Made by a program: the position numbers and the translations under genes
Notes under the pieces: generated by a model
Seen by the model: the letters and a program-made list of their open reading frames with translations, nothing else
Told to the model about the DNA's origin: nothing
The model's database searches: none
Shown here: piece by piece, positions 23,980 through 37,260 of the stretch
How positions within the stretch are numbered: the first letter of the stretch is position 1
Layout: each line of letters begins with the position of its first letter
Origin: Oxyruncus cristatus
Lineage: Eukaryota; Chordata; Aves; Passeriformes; Cotingidae
DNA length: 64,000 nt
Reading direction: 5' to 3'
NCBI GenBank assembly: GCA_013399855.1
Contig: VXAY01005987.1
Coordinates: forward strand, 1,776,907-1,840,906

Positions 23980-24107
23980 GGCTCCTAGGCTGACTTGGTA
24001 CTCTCGGCACATGGTGTGACCCTTGGGGATGGCCCTGTGCAGGGATAAGGGTTGTACTTGACGACTGTTGTGTGTCCCTCCCAGCTCAGCATATTCTGTG
24101 ATTCTGT
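23980..24107 (+). mobile_element. CR1 3' end fragment (sense)
   Basis: This is a short 5'-truncated CR1 copy carrying only the 3' UTR. It contains the typical blocks GTGACCCTTGGGGATGG (about 24014-24030), GCCCTGTGCAGGG, and the terminal AGCATATTCTGTGATTCTGT. It ends at the usual octamer repeat at 24107. Several mismatches in the block before the end indicate an old copy. There is no coding capacity. Confidence 0.9.
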
Positions 24108-27100
24108 AACTAATGGGACAGTGACACACATGACTGTTTCACAGTAAGCACATCTTAAGGTTGTTAATAAGCTTAGCTCTATGGAAGCAATGCCCAGAAC
24201 ACAGAGGGCAGCTCAACACAAAGAATAGAGGCTGATGGAAGGAGATCTGCCAGCAGGCATGGAGAGAGACACTCCTATGCAGGGATTTTGGGTTGCAAGG
24301 GTAGAGCCATTGAACCACTTGAAGGCTTTTTTCAAGTACTCAAATTTCAGAGTATCCATAAAGAGGACCTCGGTGTTGTGATGTGTCACAGGATCTTTTA
24401 ACATTGTAGCCACCTAGCAATGCTTAGAAACCCCACTTTGAGGGTCCATGAATTGGGATTCACAAAATCCAGCTGCTGGAGAAGGCAGCTGGGAAATGCT
24501 ATGGACATGTCAGAGCATTTGAATATTTTTCAGGCTTGTTAGCCTTTCAAGTCACAAGCACTTGCAGAAAATTCTCCCATCTTCTTCATTCCTTTGGGAC
24601 TAATGGTGCTGAACTGTTTGCTGGAGTTAAAAAATGCAAGTTCTTAGTTTTAAAAAATTGACAAGGAATTAGTTTTAATTTCTAAAACTGGCTGTGAGGG
24701 ACATTAAGACACTGAGCAATACCAAGTAATCAGTGTTTTCCTTAATAATTCCCTTGTGAACACATGTCCTTCTGGCTTATCAGAGATGCTATAAAGATCT
24801 GAGTTCTGTGTTTGGATGTCTGAGGTCAGCCAGCCAAGGTCCCCTCTTTGGGTTCAGCTCACAGGTGTTATCTTCTCAGTCGTGCCAGCATATGAATGGT
24901 TAATGGCCTGTAACAAATTTGGAAGGATGCCTAAAACAGAGAAAAACTGTAGAATGATGATTGCTCTTGATACATTTATATGTGCAGCAGGGGCCTGATT
25001 TTCTCCCTTGTGCTTCAGGAGCTAGAATGTCCCCAGTACTGCCTTCCAGTACCTGCACATTGCAATGCTGTACATAAGGACTAACAGTTAATCTGGCGGG
25101 ACCCTTACAGGCTCCTGCCTCTAAGCTGACCTTGTTAGTATAAGCTTAGTTTGAGTGTTTAGTCTTTGACTTCATAGCTGGTTGGAAATTACTAACTCTA
25201 CAAATGGGAAATCAGAAACTCTTGATGCTTTGATACTTAATACTTCAGAATACATAACATGATTTGTTTAGCTAGATCACTTACTGCCTGTGTGTCATCT
25301 CAGATCAACCACAGAACACCAGAATTTATTAATACAACAGAAGAGCATAAAACACAATTTCCTTCAAATTGCCATTATAGTGTCAATAGGTTCAGCTGAC
25401 TTCCAGTGCATGAATGTATTTGAATTTTTTGCTATTAAATGCATGATCCTTAACTGAAATCCAGTGGTATACAGAGTATACATGGTGACATGACCTAAGA
25501 CACAATGGTCACAACAGAGGGCACACTAAGATATTTAGTGAGGGCCAAAGACAACACTGAAGTTTTCCTTCACAAAGTTCGGCAAAACTCAATTAAATTT
25601 CATTGATCTGCACTCTAATGTTCTAGAAGAGGGCTACCTCCTTGGTTATTTCTCTTTTGATGGTTCTTAGGCTTACTTGTTCCAGACAATAAAGAAGTGG
25701 AGGGAAAACAAAGTAAAATTAAGTGTAATAACACATATTCTTCTTCTAATCCTCTGCAGAAGAATTGGGAAGAAATGTAACAGACAGAAGCTAAGTCCTA
25801 ACAGGAATATTAATTCACCTTCATTGGTATGGATATGAATCTTGAGTGTTAATGACTTTTTTTAATTAAAAGTAATACATTTCATTAATTTTTGAGGAAC
25901 AAAAAAGGAACATTGTTGAAAATATTTTATATTCCTTTCCCCATGAAGATTTATCCTTCCATTATCACAAGGGCTAGTGATACCCCTCTCAGAAAGAGAC
26001 ATAAGCTTGATTCAGAAACCTGAAAAATGCAAACTTTCAGTGACATAGCAATAAAAGCTGCCTACCTGCCATGTCAGCAAAGTTTAATTTGGGAGGTAAA
26101 AAGAAGAGAGAGAAAAAATGAGAAACAGATATGGGATGAAAGAATGGAAAATCATCTTCAACCTTTCTTGCCTTCTCTCCTGGAGTGTCACAAGAGCCCA
26201 CAGGAGCGGTAATCTGGTGCCACACTCCATCACATTGAAGCTGGGATTGCAGCCGCCCTGGAAACATCCCTCTTGCTCCGGGGTGAGCAGTGCTGGGCTT
26301 GCTGCCAGTGAGAGGTCTTTGCTATGATTGTGCATTTGTTTGAATTACAGTCTTAGTCCCTCCCTTGGCTTGGCTGCTGGGTAGGACCCATGTGCAGATA
26401 CTTGGAATCTCTATGCCCCTCTCCAGAGTTGCTCAGGAATGCTGAAGAAACTGGCAGCATCACAGATGTTCTGGAATCCCCACTGTGGTAGGGAAAACAA
26501 GGGAGGGCTCAGCTGGGCACTTGTGAAAAACTGAGTCTTCTTGCCATGTGTCTGGCAATACTCACACTCTGTTGATCTGAATGAGGGACACTCTCTCACT
26601 TATATTTAGTAAACTAATTTTAATAAAGTGTAGAGAGCAAAATAGTCTACAGAAAAGTGTTTACTTTACTTAAGCTGACATGTAACCATCTTGCTTATCT
26701 AGATGGGCAGGAATTGTTGCCCAAATCAAACATAATTTCTTCTACTTCTAAATACTGACTGCTATAAAGTACTCAATATGATTGTGTGCATTTATTACTT
26801 GAACATTAACAGTAGAACTATCTGTATAAATATTCAAAATAGACATGCATATATCTTTGTATCTCTTCAGAATCCCAAGTATACTTAAGATAGGAAAAAA
26901 CAGATGCCTGTTTAAGTAATGTTCTTCTATACTTTTTTTTCCCCAGATGTTTTCCTCTAAAATCACATTATAAACAATAGTAAAAAGCTGAATATAGAAA
27001 AAAAGTGATGGACAATTCAGGCCATGGAAAGAAAACAGAATTTTTTCATTCCATGGTAATATTAAAGAAAAAACTCTCAAACTCTAGATTTTCTTTGCTT

Positions 27101-28278
27101 TCTCTTATGATGGAAGATGATAAATGTCGATGAATTTTCAAAAAACCCACTAGCTTCATTGGAGCCAATAATGTGAAAACTCCCTGTGCAAGAATAAATT
27201 TGGAAAGTTATTTATTGTTAAAATTGATCTTAGGCTGCAGAGGTAGCAGCATTGAAGGTTCTTACTTTTGTGCATTTTCCCTGAAAATAGGATAAATAAC
27301 CCTGTGACTAAGCATTTTTGATCTTCACTAAAAACGCTAAAATAAAGACTTTGAAATACAAACCTACTCTACAGCAGTAAGCTCCCACCAGCATATTATA
27401 TCCTCAACCTTTTTATGTGGCAACCCCAATAAATGTGAGGTAATTTACCTCTTTCCGTGAGGAGAAATTCCTTTGCAATTGCTGCACTAGTGCCAATTCT
27501 CAGGAGCACTCCTTGAGTTGTTAAGGTGGTGAAATATCCGGGCATCAGGAATCTATGCCTGAGAGCTCTGTCCATTAAGAAGAACAGACATGGCAGTACT
27601 TTGTGTTGCAGCATCTGTATTTTAGGCACTTGGCCCTGCATCAGCATCCATTGTCCCTACAGAGCTGGGGTGCCTGCTCTGTGCAGCGCTCCCCAAGCTG
27701 AGAAGGAGCCCAGGGGAGCCAGCACAGGAGTGCAGACTTGCATTAGCCAGGAAGGAGGAAATGTGTGAAGAGAATTAGACCTAAGTACATACAGGCCTTT
27801 ATTCTGGTGCTTTCCATCACTCAAGATTCATAAGACATCATGAAATAGGCTCCTAGGCTTTTTTCTGGTTATGCCTTTTTACGAGCTAATAGGTCAGGCA
27901 TGACAGTGGGATGCAGGAATCTGAATTTCCATTATGTTTGCTTCTGCATTAGGATTAGCCCTCATGTTTACCACCTTCCAAAAGCATTCTATAGCAGCCA
28001 TTATAACCCCTCTCTCCTCCTGCTCCATTGCTTCATGTGTGGTGGATTACCATACATCACGTGCATGGATGCAAGAAGCAAGGGGCCCAGTTCTTCATGC
28101 TTGTGGTTTGGGCACTCATTTGGAAGTAATGAGACCAGGGCTTCAGTTGCCTGCTCCTGGTAATGTTTATGATCTTTATATTTAGTGATCACTGAATAAA
28201 TGTATTTTTTCAGTGCTTCAGAGACAAAATCATTAAGCACTGAGGTGCTTCGGGGCATATTAAGACCTTTAGGCACCC

Positions 28279-28282
<4 letters not shown>
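24108..28282. other. Non-coding DNA, no gene recognised
   Basis: No gene is supported. A GC-richer patch at 26160-26330 has frames on both strands (26084-26335 minus and 26118-26327 plus) without a domain or splice context. A second one at 27640-27770 is similar. The 91-codon minus-strand frame at 28001-28276 also shows nothing recognisable. Confidence 0.5.

Positions 28283-28320
<38 letters not shown>
28283..28320 (+). repeat. Poly-T homopolymer, 38 bases
   Basis: A run of 38 uninterrupted T is followed by CTCC and nine more T. It is the longest homopolymer in the window. On the minus strand it would be a poly-A tail to sequence lying to the right. However, I see no AATAAA just before it in that orientation and no target duplication, so a processed retrocopy is not supported. 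Length may be unreliable in the assembly. Confidence 0.9.
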
Positions 28321-30859
28321 CTCCTTTTTTTTTGATATAGATATCTGGACTTCACAAATACATTTTTGGCGAGGAATGAATTTATGACATGCAATATTTT
28401 GAGCTTTTGGAGATGAGCTTTGACCTGCTTCCCCAAGAACAGAACTTGGATTTCTTGCAGCTGAAAATCCACACTCATTAGTGTTTCTATTGTTTCCAGT
28501 GGGAGAACACCAAATAGGCAAATACAGACAAAACAACCTTCTGAGCAGCAAGGGCTCCCTTACACTGTTACTCATTGCTTTTTCTGGGTACTGGCTCAAA
28601 AGAAAATGCTTAGTTGTGTTCAGTCCTTCGTAAATGCTGGCTCTGATATGGGACGTGAGCTATTTTTGGTGCTTTGTTATGTTATTTGATATCCATAGTT
28701 TGTAAAGTACTTGAAAAAAGGTGAAGTTTCCACAGAAGTACTCTCAGTCCTGTAGCATCCAAGGTCACAGGGCTCTCACAAATAGGAGAATGCAGATAAA
28801 GAGAAGCTGGCAAGTGTCCTGGAAAGATTCTGCTAGTCGATCAAAAGAACAGACTAAATCCCTAAGCAGTCATTTTCTACAGTTCAGAAATTAGGGGTAA
28901 ATTGAGACTTGGGCTTTTTTTGGTAAACTCTTTTTTTTTTTTTTCGGTGGAGTAGGTGAGACAGCAATAAAAACTGAGATAGTGGTACTGTCCTTTGTAT
29001 CCAGTGGAGATGAACAGAGATGGAAGAATGAGAAAGAAATAGCAGAAAAGCAGACTTGTATCAAAGCATTCGTATGTTTTCTTTCACCAACATCCTCCTG
29101 ATTGCAGACCTGATCCTTTTTCTGGCTATCTCTGGGACCAGAGCAGCTGAGCATAATAAAAGCAATAGCACAAAAAAAAAAAAAAATATAATTGTGTACA
29201 CAGAGAGGCAGGACGTTTGACATTTGTGTTACTCCCAACTTGCCATTATGAAAACTTCCTAATTTCCCCACTCATGGCTGTGACTACTGGGGAATACAGG
29301 ATCTGGAGTGCCCTAGAGAACCTCTTACGGTGGTGGTGTCTATGCCAGTAGCTGGTACTGCAGCTTACCCTTCTCTAAAGCATCCATTGCAAGTTGGCAG
29401 GGACCTGCCAAATCTCCAGGGAAAACCTGAACCCATCATTTTTAAATTGTCTTATACATTGTCATAAATGAACATCTGACAGAGAATTTAGGAAGGCATG
29501 CTTTGCCTGAAATGTAGGAATCAAAACCTGTGCTAGAGTTTCTCCAGTGCTCAGGTCTGAGTGAGGTTTTCAGATGAAGAAACTGAACACTACCAAAAGG
29601 AGAAACTATTCACCATATTAGTAAAGGGTTAATTAAGAAGAACTTTTGTGTGTGTTAAATTCTTTTCAAACATAGTACCTTAGACATTGCAAAGAACCTA
29701 ATTTCTCGCCTGGCCCTTGGTGTGCTTGTGGGTGCCACTGTCTATTGTGAATAAATCAAACCCACTCAGTCTTTGAAGAATAATTGTCTCAGGCACCAAA
29801 TTTCATAGCTGTTCTGTGTATCAGTAGACTTCAAGCTTTCCTGCAATGGTGGGAGGGATACACTGTACAGTGAGCATTCATTTGTGCTGATACTAATGCT
29901 TTATCCATTACTTGCTCCATTTGCTTTTAATCATCTGAGCTTTTTCAACCTAGAGTGATGTAGAAGGAGTAATGAAGGAATCCAATTACTACAGTTTTAC
30001 TCATAAAAAAATAGAAATAAAAAAGAAATAGAATTTTGAGTAAGTCAAGATTTTTTTAAATAATACCATGATGACCTACCTAATCTAGAAAACCAGTTAA
30101 GAGTGACTCTTATTGTATTCCTGCTAAAAAAGTAACTTCTCAAAATGAGTAAGCATAACCCTGTATGAATTTTTGAGAATTTTTTATTTTTATCAGTCAT
30201 TTAATGTTGTGCTAATGCTCTATATTGAATATGGAAGAGAGTTGGTTGCTTGCTTTCTCTCCAGCAAAACTGATAATGGTTTGTATTCTTTTCATGCTTC
30301 AAGCAAAAAGCACTGAGTGAGCACATCCAGAAGTGAATGAAGGTGTATTCTACTTCTCACAAAAACAGAACTTTTGAAAATTGCGTTGTGATGCCAGCAA
30401 AACATGCTGTACTAATGAAAGTCAAAGAACCAAAAATGGTGTCAACTTCAAAGCCTAAGGGATAATAGGTAGTTAGAGCTAAAATCAATGTTAAAAAGAA
30501 ATTCATAACTAGTCAACTCCGAAGTCCTATGCATCCTAATGCTGTGGGCAAAAAACCCTGTACACAAAGTGAGCTCCAATAAAATCAATACTGTCAATAT
30601 TTGTAATGAGTAGTGAGTCCATTAGTGCCCAGTTTCTCACTGCTGTTTAGCAGATACAGGACCTAAGGTTACTTCTAGCTGCACAAGGATTGTGTCAGGA
30701 ACCAGCACATGCAGCTCTGTTGTGCAACAGGAGTTTCATTTTGGTTAGGACTGCATCCCTCACTGTCCCGAATCTTTTTGAATAACAGAAAAGATCCTCT
30801 TGTTTTTCACACTGCTGTGAGGGTACATACTTGGTTTCTGAGCCAGAGACAAATTTGCT

Positions 30860-30946
30860 ATCCATTTTTTTGACTATCCTTTTTTTTTTTACTGTCCTCT
30901 TTTCTTCCAGCTATTCCTTTTTTTGCTATTCCTCTTTTCTTCCAGC
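30860..30946 (+). repeat. Pyrimidine-rich tract with 35-bp direct duplication
   Basis: CCTCTTTTCTTCCAGC occurs at 30896-30911 and again at 30931-30946, giving a 35-base period. T-rich, less regular copies of the CTATCC/CTATTCC theme lie to the left. Each exact copy ends in a pyrimidine tract plus CAG, so the tract carries two good-looking splice-acceptor sequences on the plus strand. No open exon follows them that I can recognise. Confidence 0.7.
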
Positions 30947-33205
30947 AGTTATTTAATACTTTTGGGTTTGGTTCTGCATTTGCTGAAGATGTAAATAACA
31001 CTTGGTTGCTGACCTGGAGGTGTTCCCATCGCCTACCTGGACTTCTCAAAGGGAGCCTCACTTTGCAGTCCCAAGGACACAAGGTATTAGATTAGGGAAA
31101 TAATGAAGAAGGTCACACCACAACCACACAGTAAAGCAAAACAGAATTAGCTGGTCATTAGAAATCTGGAGCTTCCTGAAACTGACAGTTTTCCCCTACT
31201 GCCTGAATGGATAAGGGAATACACTTTCCTTATACCAGTGATGAGGGCATCCCTGGACAATGAAGTACAATCCATCAGAACAGCCCTTTCAGCAAAATCA
31301 AGAAAGGATTATGAATTTTTTGGCCAGTGGAAGAAATCAGATATTCCTTGATCATCAGCCAAATTTGGGTATCAAATGAGATTAGTATTTTCTTCTTAAT
31401 TCTGTTAAAAACAAGGTCAGATAAAAATAATTTCTCCAGTTGTCAAAATTCCCATTTTGTCTTTGTTTTCAAGATCTGCCCCTTTTACAGTCCAGGGAGC
31501 AGGACCACTAAGCCCCAGAGGGGAACTAACACTAAAAATATTTCTCCAGTTTGCTTTGCTTCAGCAGAGCAAAGCAAGGGAACAGAGTATCAGCATATTG
31601 AGATCAGGTTCATTCCTGTTATCTGCTTATTGTCCTGATTTCAAAAACATCAACATTGCCTTCGTGTACAGTGATGCCCCAGATGTTATAACTCACGTTT
31701 GCTGAGTGATGACATAGCTTGCTTGTGCCCTGCACTTGCACACAGTAATCATCATCCCATTAGCACTCAGGGCACATGTGCCTGCTAGCCAAGCTGGCAA
31801 CAGGTCTTGTTTATGAAACTCCCTTCTGAAATTATTCAAGCTTATATGTAGTATCTGTATCAGCATTATCCACGCTTAGCTCACATCTGTCCTCTGTGGA
31901 ATCGGGCTGCATAACTGTCTTTGTGTTGACACAGGGAAAGTAACAACCCACAGTCTGTCTTAATGAAACATTTTTCACAATGCTACAGGTTGATAGAAAA
32001 TGAAATATTATTTGCTTTGGAAAGAAAGTTTTCTTTTTGCAAGAAGACAGCTTTTGTTTTGGCAGGAAGATATGTATCTAAATCTAGGTATGCCTCTTCT
32101 GCCAGCAGCAAACTGGAATGGTGTACTTCTTGCTTCTCCATTAGGGACAAAGATATCATCAACAGTCAGGCCCCTGGCTGCCCTTGCATAAACTCTAGCA
32201 GCAGGTGTTACACAAGGGCTGGGTAAATGTTATATTCCTCACAGAAAATAGAAAACTGGCAGCTTGTAGGTGTAAGTGCACAGATGTGCTTTAATACAGT
32301 GCATGTTTCCTTAATGGCCTTAATTATAATCTAAATTATTTCTAGTGGTTTTGTTGTTGTTATGTTAATGTTCTCATAGGAGACTAAACGTTACTCAGGT
32401 TGCTCATGCTGATTTAAATTACTCTTTTGCCTAAGGATAAACTACTGCAATTCTCCTGAGGGAAGGATTAAGTTATTGGTTTATTTACAGTATTATAACA
32501 TGTTACTCTGAAATGGGGCAGTTTCAGTTGGAGTAGGGCATCAGAACTGAAGGATGACATAGTAGTTTTCCCATTGGTACATCACTCTCTGCCCTCCCCT
32601 TCAACATGTGCCTGGCTTGCATGTTGTGCAGCCTGGTCTGTGTAACCCCACTGGGTACAGGAGTCCCTGGGAGTCATGGGACATCCATCACCAGTCTTTC
32701 AAAGTAACAGCCTCTGTGTAATCATAATACTATTTTGAGCTGGTGGGAGATGATCCCAAAGAAGGAAGATCACAAGAAAAATAAAGTGACAAAGGAAAGG
32801 TGAAAGATGGAGAAATAATATATTTTATGTTCACATTTGTACATTCAACAATTCAGGAATTTGGCAGACTGACTGCTCTCTGCATTACTTTTTCTTTTCA
32901 ATTAATTTAAAAGTTTGAACACTTCATTACAAGATTCAGTGGCAAGACAGCTTTTCAATACCTTGATAATGACTGTTTCCCTGGCTAATGAGTCTCTGTG
33001 ATGTGCTTGCTGGGGCTTATTCCACTGATTCACATATTATCTTATGGGGAGTCAGGTAGCCTCAGGTTATTAATTAATAAAATATGCACTCTTTGACTAT
33101 CCTCTGCTGTTACGTTTATGGTGTAATTATGAAGCCTTTCCTGATCAACTTGTCCATGATCATTCCAGATTCAAATTTCAATCTTAATGAATAGGAAGCA
33201 CCAAG

Positions 33206-33223
33206 AAAAAAAAAAAAAAAAAA
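33206..33223 (+). repeat. Poly-A homopolymer, 18 bases
   Basis: A simple run of 18 A. The sequence before it does not resemble a known SINE or LINE, so it is not assigned to a retroposon. Confidence 0.8.
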
Positions 33224-36200
33224 GCAGACCTGATGGATTGTCACATTTTCACAAACAGGGACAAATGTGGGAGCAGGATGCAGTGTGACTCCTCCCAGCT
33301 CTCCCAGGGCTCACTAGCATTTTCTTTCTGCCTTCCTCTGCCTCTCCTTCAATTTGTTCTTATTCTTTCTCTGAAGAAAATGTGACTGGGGAGAAGAGCC
33401 TTTTTTGAGGCAAGAAATAAGTGGCGCTGAGAAAATGGGAAGGGAAAGAAGATAATATGCCACAACAACAGCTGCATTACTGTAAACTTGCTGCCTTCTG
33501 AGCACAGTAAGGCCTCCCACAGCCCTTCCTTCATTTTCCTTGTCTGCACACTTGAGGGAGTTGGCCAAAAGCTCTGCCTGCTGCTGCCAGCTCCTGCTGT
33601 AAAGGCGGGAAGGCAACACTGAGGGACAGGGACTGCACATTTCACAAACTTGAAGAGGTCTGCTTGAACCTGCCTCAGGGTCGCAGAGACCAGGACAGAA
33701 ATATAGTTTACAAGTCACAGTTTTCGTGCAGGTGAGGTGTTGTCACCTCTGCTGGATGTCTGAGATGTATTTTGTCCTTTTATGAAAAGGTGCTTCAAGT
33801 ACATCCCCAAAGTGTGATCTCTAATGAGCCAGACACCACTCCACCTTTTTTTGTTAAAATAATTGCTCTTGGCCAAATGTTCAAGTGCTGGCCTGTGTCC
33901 CCCCTCACCTTTTGATGGATCTGCACCACACAAGGCATTGGAAGAAGACAGTTTACCACAAACCATCATACATGAATTTCTCTTCCTGTCAAAGACAACT
34001 ATGCAGCAGATGTTCAGACCAAAACCTCTGCAGAACATCCCTTCCTAATATCTCTGCTCAACAGAGGTCCCAAAACACTCTCAGTAGCCTGGGAAAAACT
34101 CAAAGTTTAAAAGCCACAGCTATTTTGTTTTACATGAAAAAAATGAGAGAGGGGATCCTGTGGCATTTGTAAGGGTGAAATCAAACAAGCCTTAGAAATG
34201 GGTCATGCCTTTATCTTTCATTAGAGAAAGGCAAAAATAGTACCTGATAATCCAAATTTATGGAAAATTATCTTATAATCTCAAATCTGACAGTAATAAA
34301 CAAGACACACTGGGCAAATACTTCTGAGGCCTTAATATTGAGGAGTAGCATTGCACTTTGTTTTCTCTATCCTGTCTTTGTCACCAATCTTCAATATTTC
34401 AGGAAAGGGTAAAAATCTGCCCAAAATCAAGGTATTAAGGAAGTACAGATCTAGTATGGCTCCTCCCATAATAATTATAGAAGCTTAATTAAATAATTCA
34501 TTATCACAAGCTGAATATGATACACATATATGTAGTAAGGAACCAGTAACAAAAATGGAAATGTTGCCTCAATTAATGTTAAGTAGGACCAAGGACCCAT
34601 GTGAAACTGTTGAAAACCCTGTCTCAGAAACACCCTTTCCCTGTAACCCAGTAGGGAGTTTAGTGATCTCATTGTGGTGCATGAAAACTTTTAGATGCAG
34701 GTCTTTGTGATGTTATTCAGTCTATCATGTGAAATCCCGTGGCTGGACTCTGCTGTCACAGGAGGGGATCCTTATGGGTAGTTTCATGCAGACCAGTGCA
34801 GTGATAAAATGAACGTCCCTTACAATGGCATATTGGGTGGCTGTATCCCATGAGTGGTTGAAGTCAAACTGCACTGCAAGACCTTAGCTGGTATTACAAC
34901 TGCATCCACCTGGACAAAGGCACGTGAAGTAATTCCAAATACTTTAGTGGTGGAGCCAAAATCAGAACAGCTCCTCTGGCAAGGGTTCCTGCAAGCTAAC
35001 TAGTTACTTTGTCTGCTTTTGGGACCCTTGCTGATGAGTTGCCACTGTGCTGTATAGGTATTTTAGCTTGTTAGGAAGCATTTCCAATTAACTCTATCAT
35101 AAAGACAGGCTTCCTTTTATAATATACACCTATCCTTCAGAAATAGGAGGATGCACATTTACCAGTTGATAGTACGCTTTCTTTTAAGCCAGAGCTGGCA
35201 TTTGGAAATACTTCACTTATGAAGAAAGCTTCAGGGTATGACTCTGAACTTCAGACCTTCTTTTTTCTTCCTGACTTACAGCTCCTGACTTTCACTAGTC
35301 CCATAGCTGTAGAAAAATCTTCAGCTGTATATGCCATAATATAATACATATATTATTCAAAAAATGAACAATTAAAAGATGCTGCTCTTCATGAGATTTT
35401 AGGCCTACAGAGCATGTTATGCAATGGCAAGGGCCTATGTGAGCTCAAAGGTGATGTCACATCCAGGAGTGTGAAAAAGCACATACACATTTAAGACAAA
35501 CTTACACAAAACATCTGTATCACTATGATTTGCTTTATATCTGTATTACAACTTGCATGAAAATCAGCATAGGAGGTAGGACGCTTCTTAAGGATGGAGG
35601 GTTTTAAACCAATTCGACAGCTTTTCCTCACACATCATGTAGAGAAAAAAAAAGCCATGACCTAATTAGAAAAATTAGCTTTAGCGAAAAATCTTTATAG
35701 ACTTTTTTGATGGGTTAATCAGGTTGTGTTAAAGGACATGACTCATGATTACAGCCAATTTTGATAATTAATCAGAAACTCAGGCAAGCAATGCAGGAAG
35801 TAAGAGCACCAGATAAGGGCATACAGCAATGAATCCTTGGTTTAGTCCTAACACATAGGATTTAGCTGTGAACTTCATGGACTGAAAGACCATGTTTGGT
35901 GTAGTAGAAGGAAAGCCTCTTTGTGTCACCACATACTTGTAGAAGAAAACAGTAAGTAGCACATAATTTCATGTAGAAACTCTATGTTCCTATGAGAACT
36001 GGTGGGCTGTGGTACTTGAAGTTTATGCACCAGGGACACCACTCTACATGGATGAGGTTGGCCAGGGGAGCAGTACAAATGTGAAGTCCCGATTCAAAGT
36101 GGGGTTTATGTGGCCATGCTGTTTCCCCACTGAACACTGGACCACTGTTTTTGCATGGTGCCTGCATGCAGCAAAACACACTGCCTGTACTGCTGCTGGC

Positions 36201-36429
36201 ATTTTCTGGCTATCAATAAGAAGGATGGGAATGAATAATCTTAAAATGAAGGATAGACTAATGTTGTCAGCAAATATATCTGAACAGCATCACAGATGAA
36301 TAGCACAATCTTTCCCTTTCTCTCTTAACCTGGGCTATTCCCACCTCAGGGCCTGGAAACATGAAATTCAACTCAGAGAATCTCTGCAGGTCCAGCTCTT
36401 TTGAACATATTATTTTTATCTTGCTGTGC

Positions 36430-36690
36430 TTCAAGACTTGTTTTATTTACGACTCATTTCCCCTCAGCTACCTTCTCCTCTGCTTTTTTATTCTCTTTTG
36501 ATTCTCTTTAATTCCTCTTTCACTTCATTCTTTTCCTTACTTTGACCTTTTACTTTTTTTTCTTCATGTTCATCTCAAACCTTCCTCTCAGGCACTGTCC
36601 CATTTTGTTCCTTCTCTTGCTTGTTATTCAAAATCTCATTCCTAACCACATTGTTGTTCTTCACCACAGCCTTGCTACGTCTAGTCACTC
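36430..36690 (+). other. Strand-asymmetric pyrimidine-rich segment
   Basis: The plus strand is strongly C/T-rich for about 260 bases, with TCTTTT and CCTCT-type words but no fixed period. It resembles the segment at 23150-23570 in texture. It has no coding signal. It may be an old decayed repeat or a polypyrimidine tract. Confidence 0.4.
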
Positions 36691-37062
36691 AGCCCTCCAA
36701 ACAACCTACAATTAGAAGAATTTCCCATACTAATCTGTAGGAAGTAAAGCAGATCTACATATCAGCATTAGGTAGAGGGGGAAGTTTACTAATCACAACA
36801 GACTCCAAAATATTTTGTTGCATTGATATGGATGGTACACAGGCTATGTTTAGTGTAATGAAATTGGGATAAAGTGTGAACCAGCGCTGGCCCATGACTG
36901 TTTAGTAGCTATTAAGCTCCCTGAAACTGTTTTGGACTGTGCCACAGACTGCTTAGCTAGCTGGTGCCTGGCACAGCCTGAGGGACGGCAGCCCACAGGC
37001 AGCTGTGTTGCAGATATCCTGCCTGAGGGAGTATCCTATGCTTGGGGGGAGAGCTGCGGAGT

Positions 37063-37086
37063 AAGTCCTCCCTTCAGGGAGGACTT
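37063..37086 (+). other. Perfect 10-bp hairpin
   Basis: AAGTCCTCCC (37063-37072) and GGGAGGACTT (37077-37086) are exact reverse complements around a TTCA tetraloop. It lies in a GC-richer patch just upstream of a CR1 end. The stem is too short for a microRNA precursor by itself. Confidence 0.7.
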
Positions 37087-37158
37087 GCTAGGCAGTGCCA
37101 TTAAAGTCACAGTCCTGTAGACCTAATTTATTTCACTGCAAGAAAACAAAGATTATTG

Positions 37159-37260
37159 AGCAACCTGGTCTGGTGGAAAATCCCTCTGCTCATGGCAGGT
37201 GGATTGGAACCAGATGATCTTTAAAGGTCCCTTCCAATCCAAACCATTCTGTGATTCTAT
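37159..37260 (+). mobile_element. CR1 3' end fragment (sense)
   Basis: This is the last 100 or so bases of a CR1 element. CAACCTGGTCTGGTGGAA at the left, GATGATCTTTAAAGGTCCC in the middle and CCATTCTGTGATTCTAT at the right match the usual CR1 3' UTR and octamer end. It is of the type that pairs with the antisense copies at 51007 and 54826. It is non-coding. Confidence 0.92.

Larger units (their letters stand above)
28321..37158. other. Non-coding DNA, no gene recognised
   Basis: No gene or transposon was recognised in this stretch. It holds poly-A runs at 29172-29186 and 33206-33223, a pyrimidine-rich duplicated segment at 30860-30946, a pyrimidine-rich plus strand at 36430-36690, and a perfect 10-bp hairpin at 37063-37086. 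The 134-codon minus-strand frame at 33314-33718 overlaps another minus-strand frame in a different phase. It has no recognisable domain and I treat it as chance. Confidence 0.5.

Noticed and set aside
31015..31060. CTACCTGGACTTCTCAAAGG, similar to a CR1 ORF2 block
   Set aside because: Similarity is limited to about a dozen bases and neighbouring CR1 blocks are absent.
33314..33718. 134-codon minus-strand frame
   Set aside because: No domain and a second overlapping frame on the same strand; no splice or conservation evidence.
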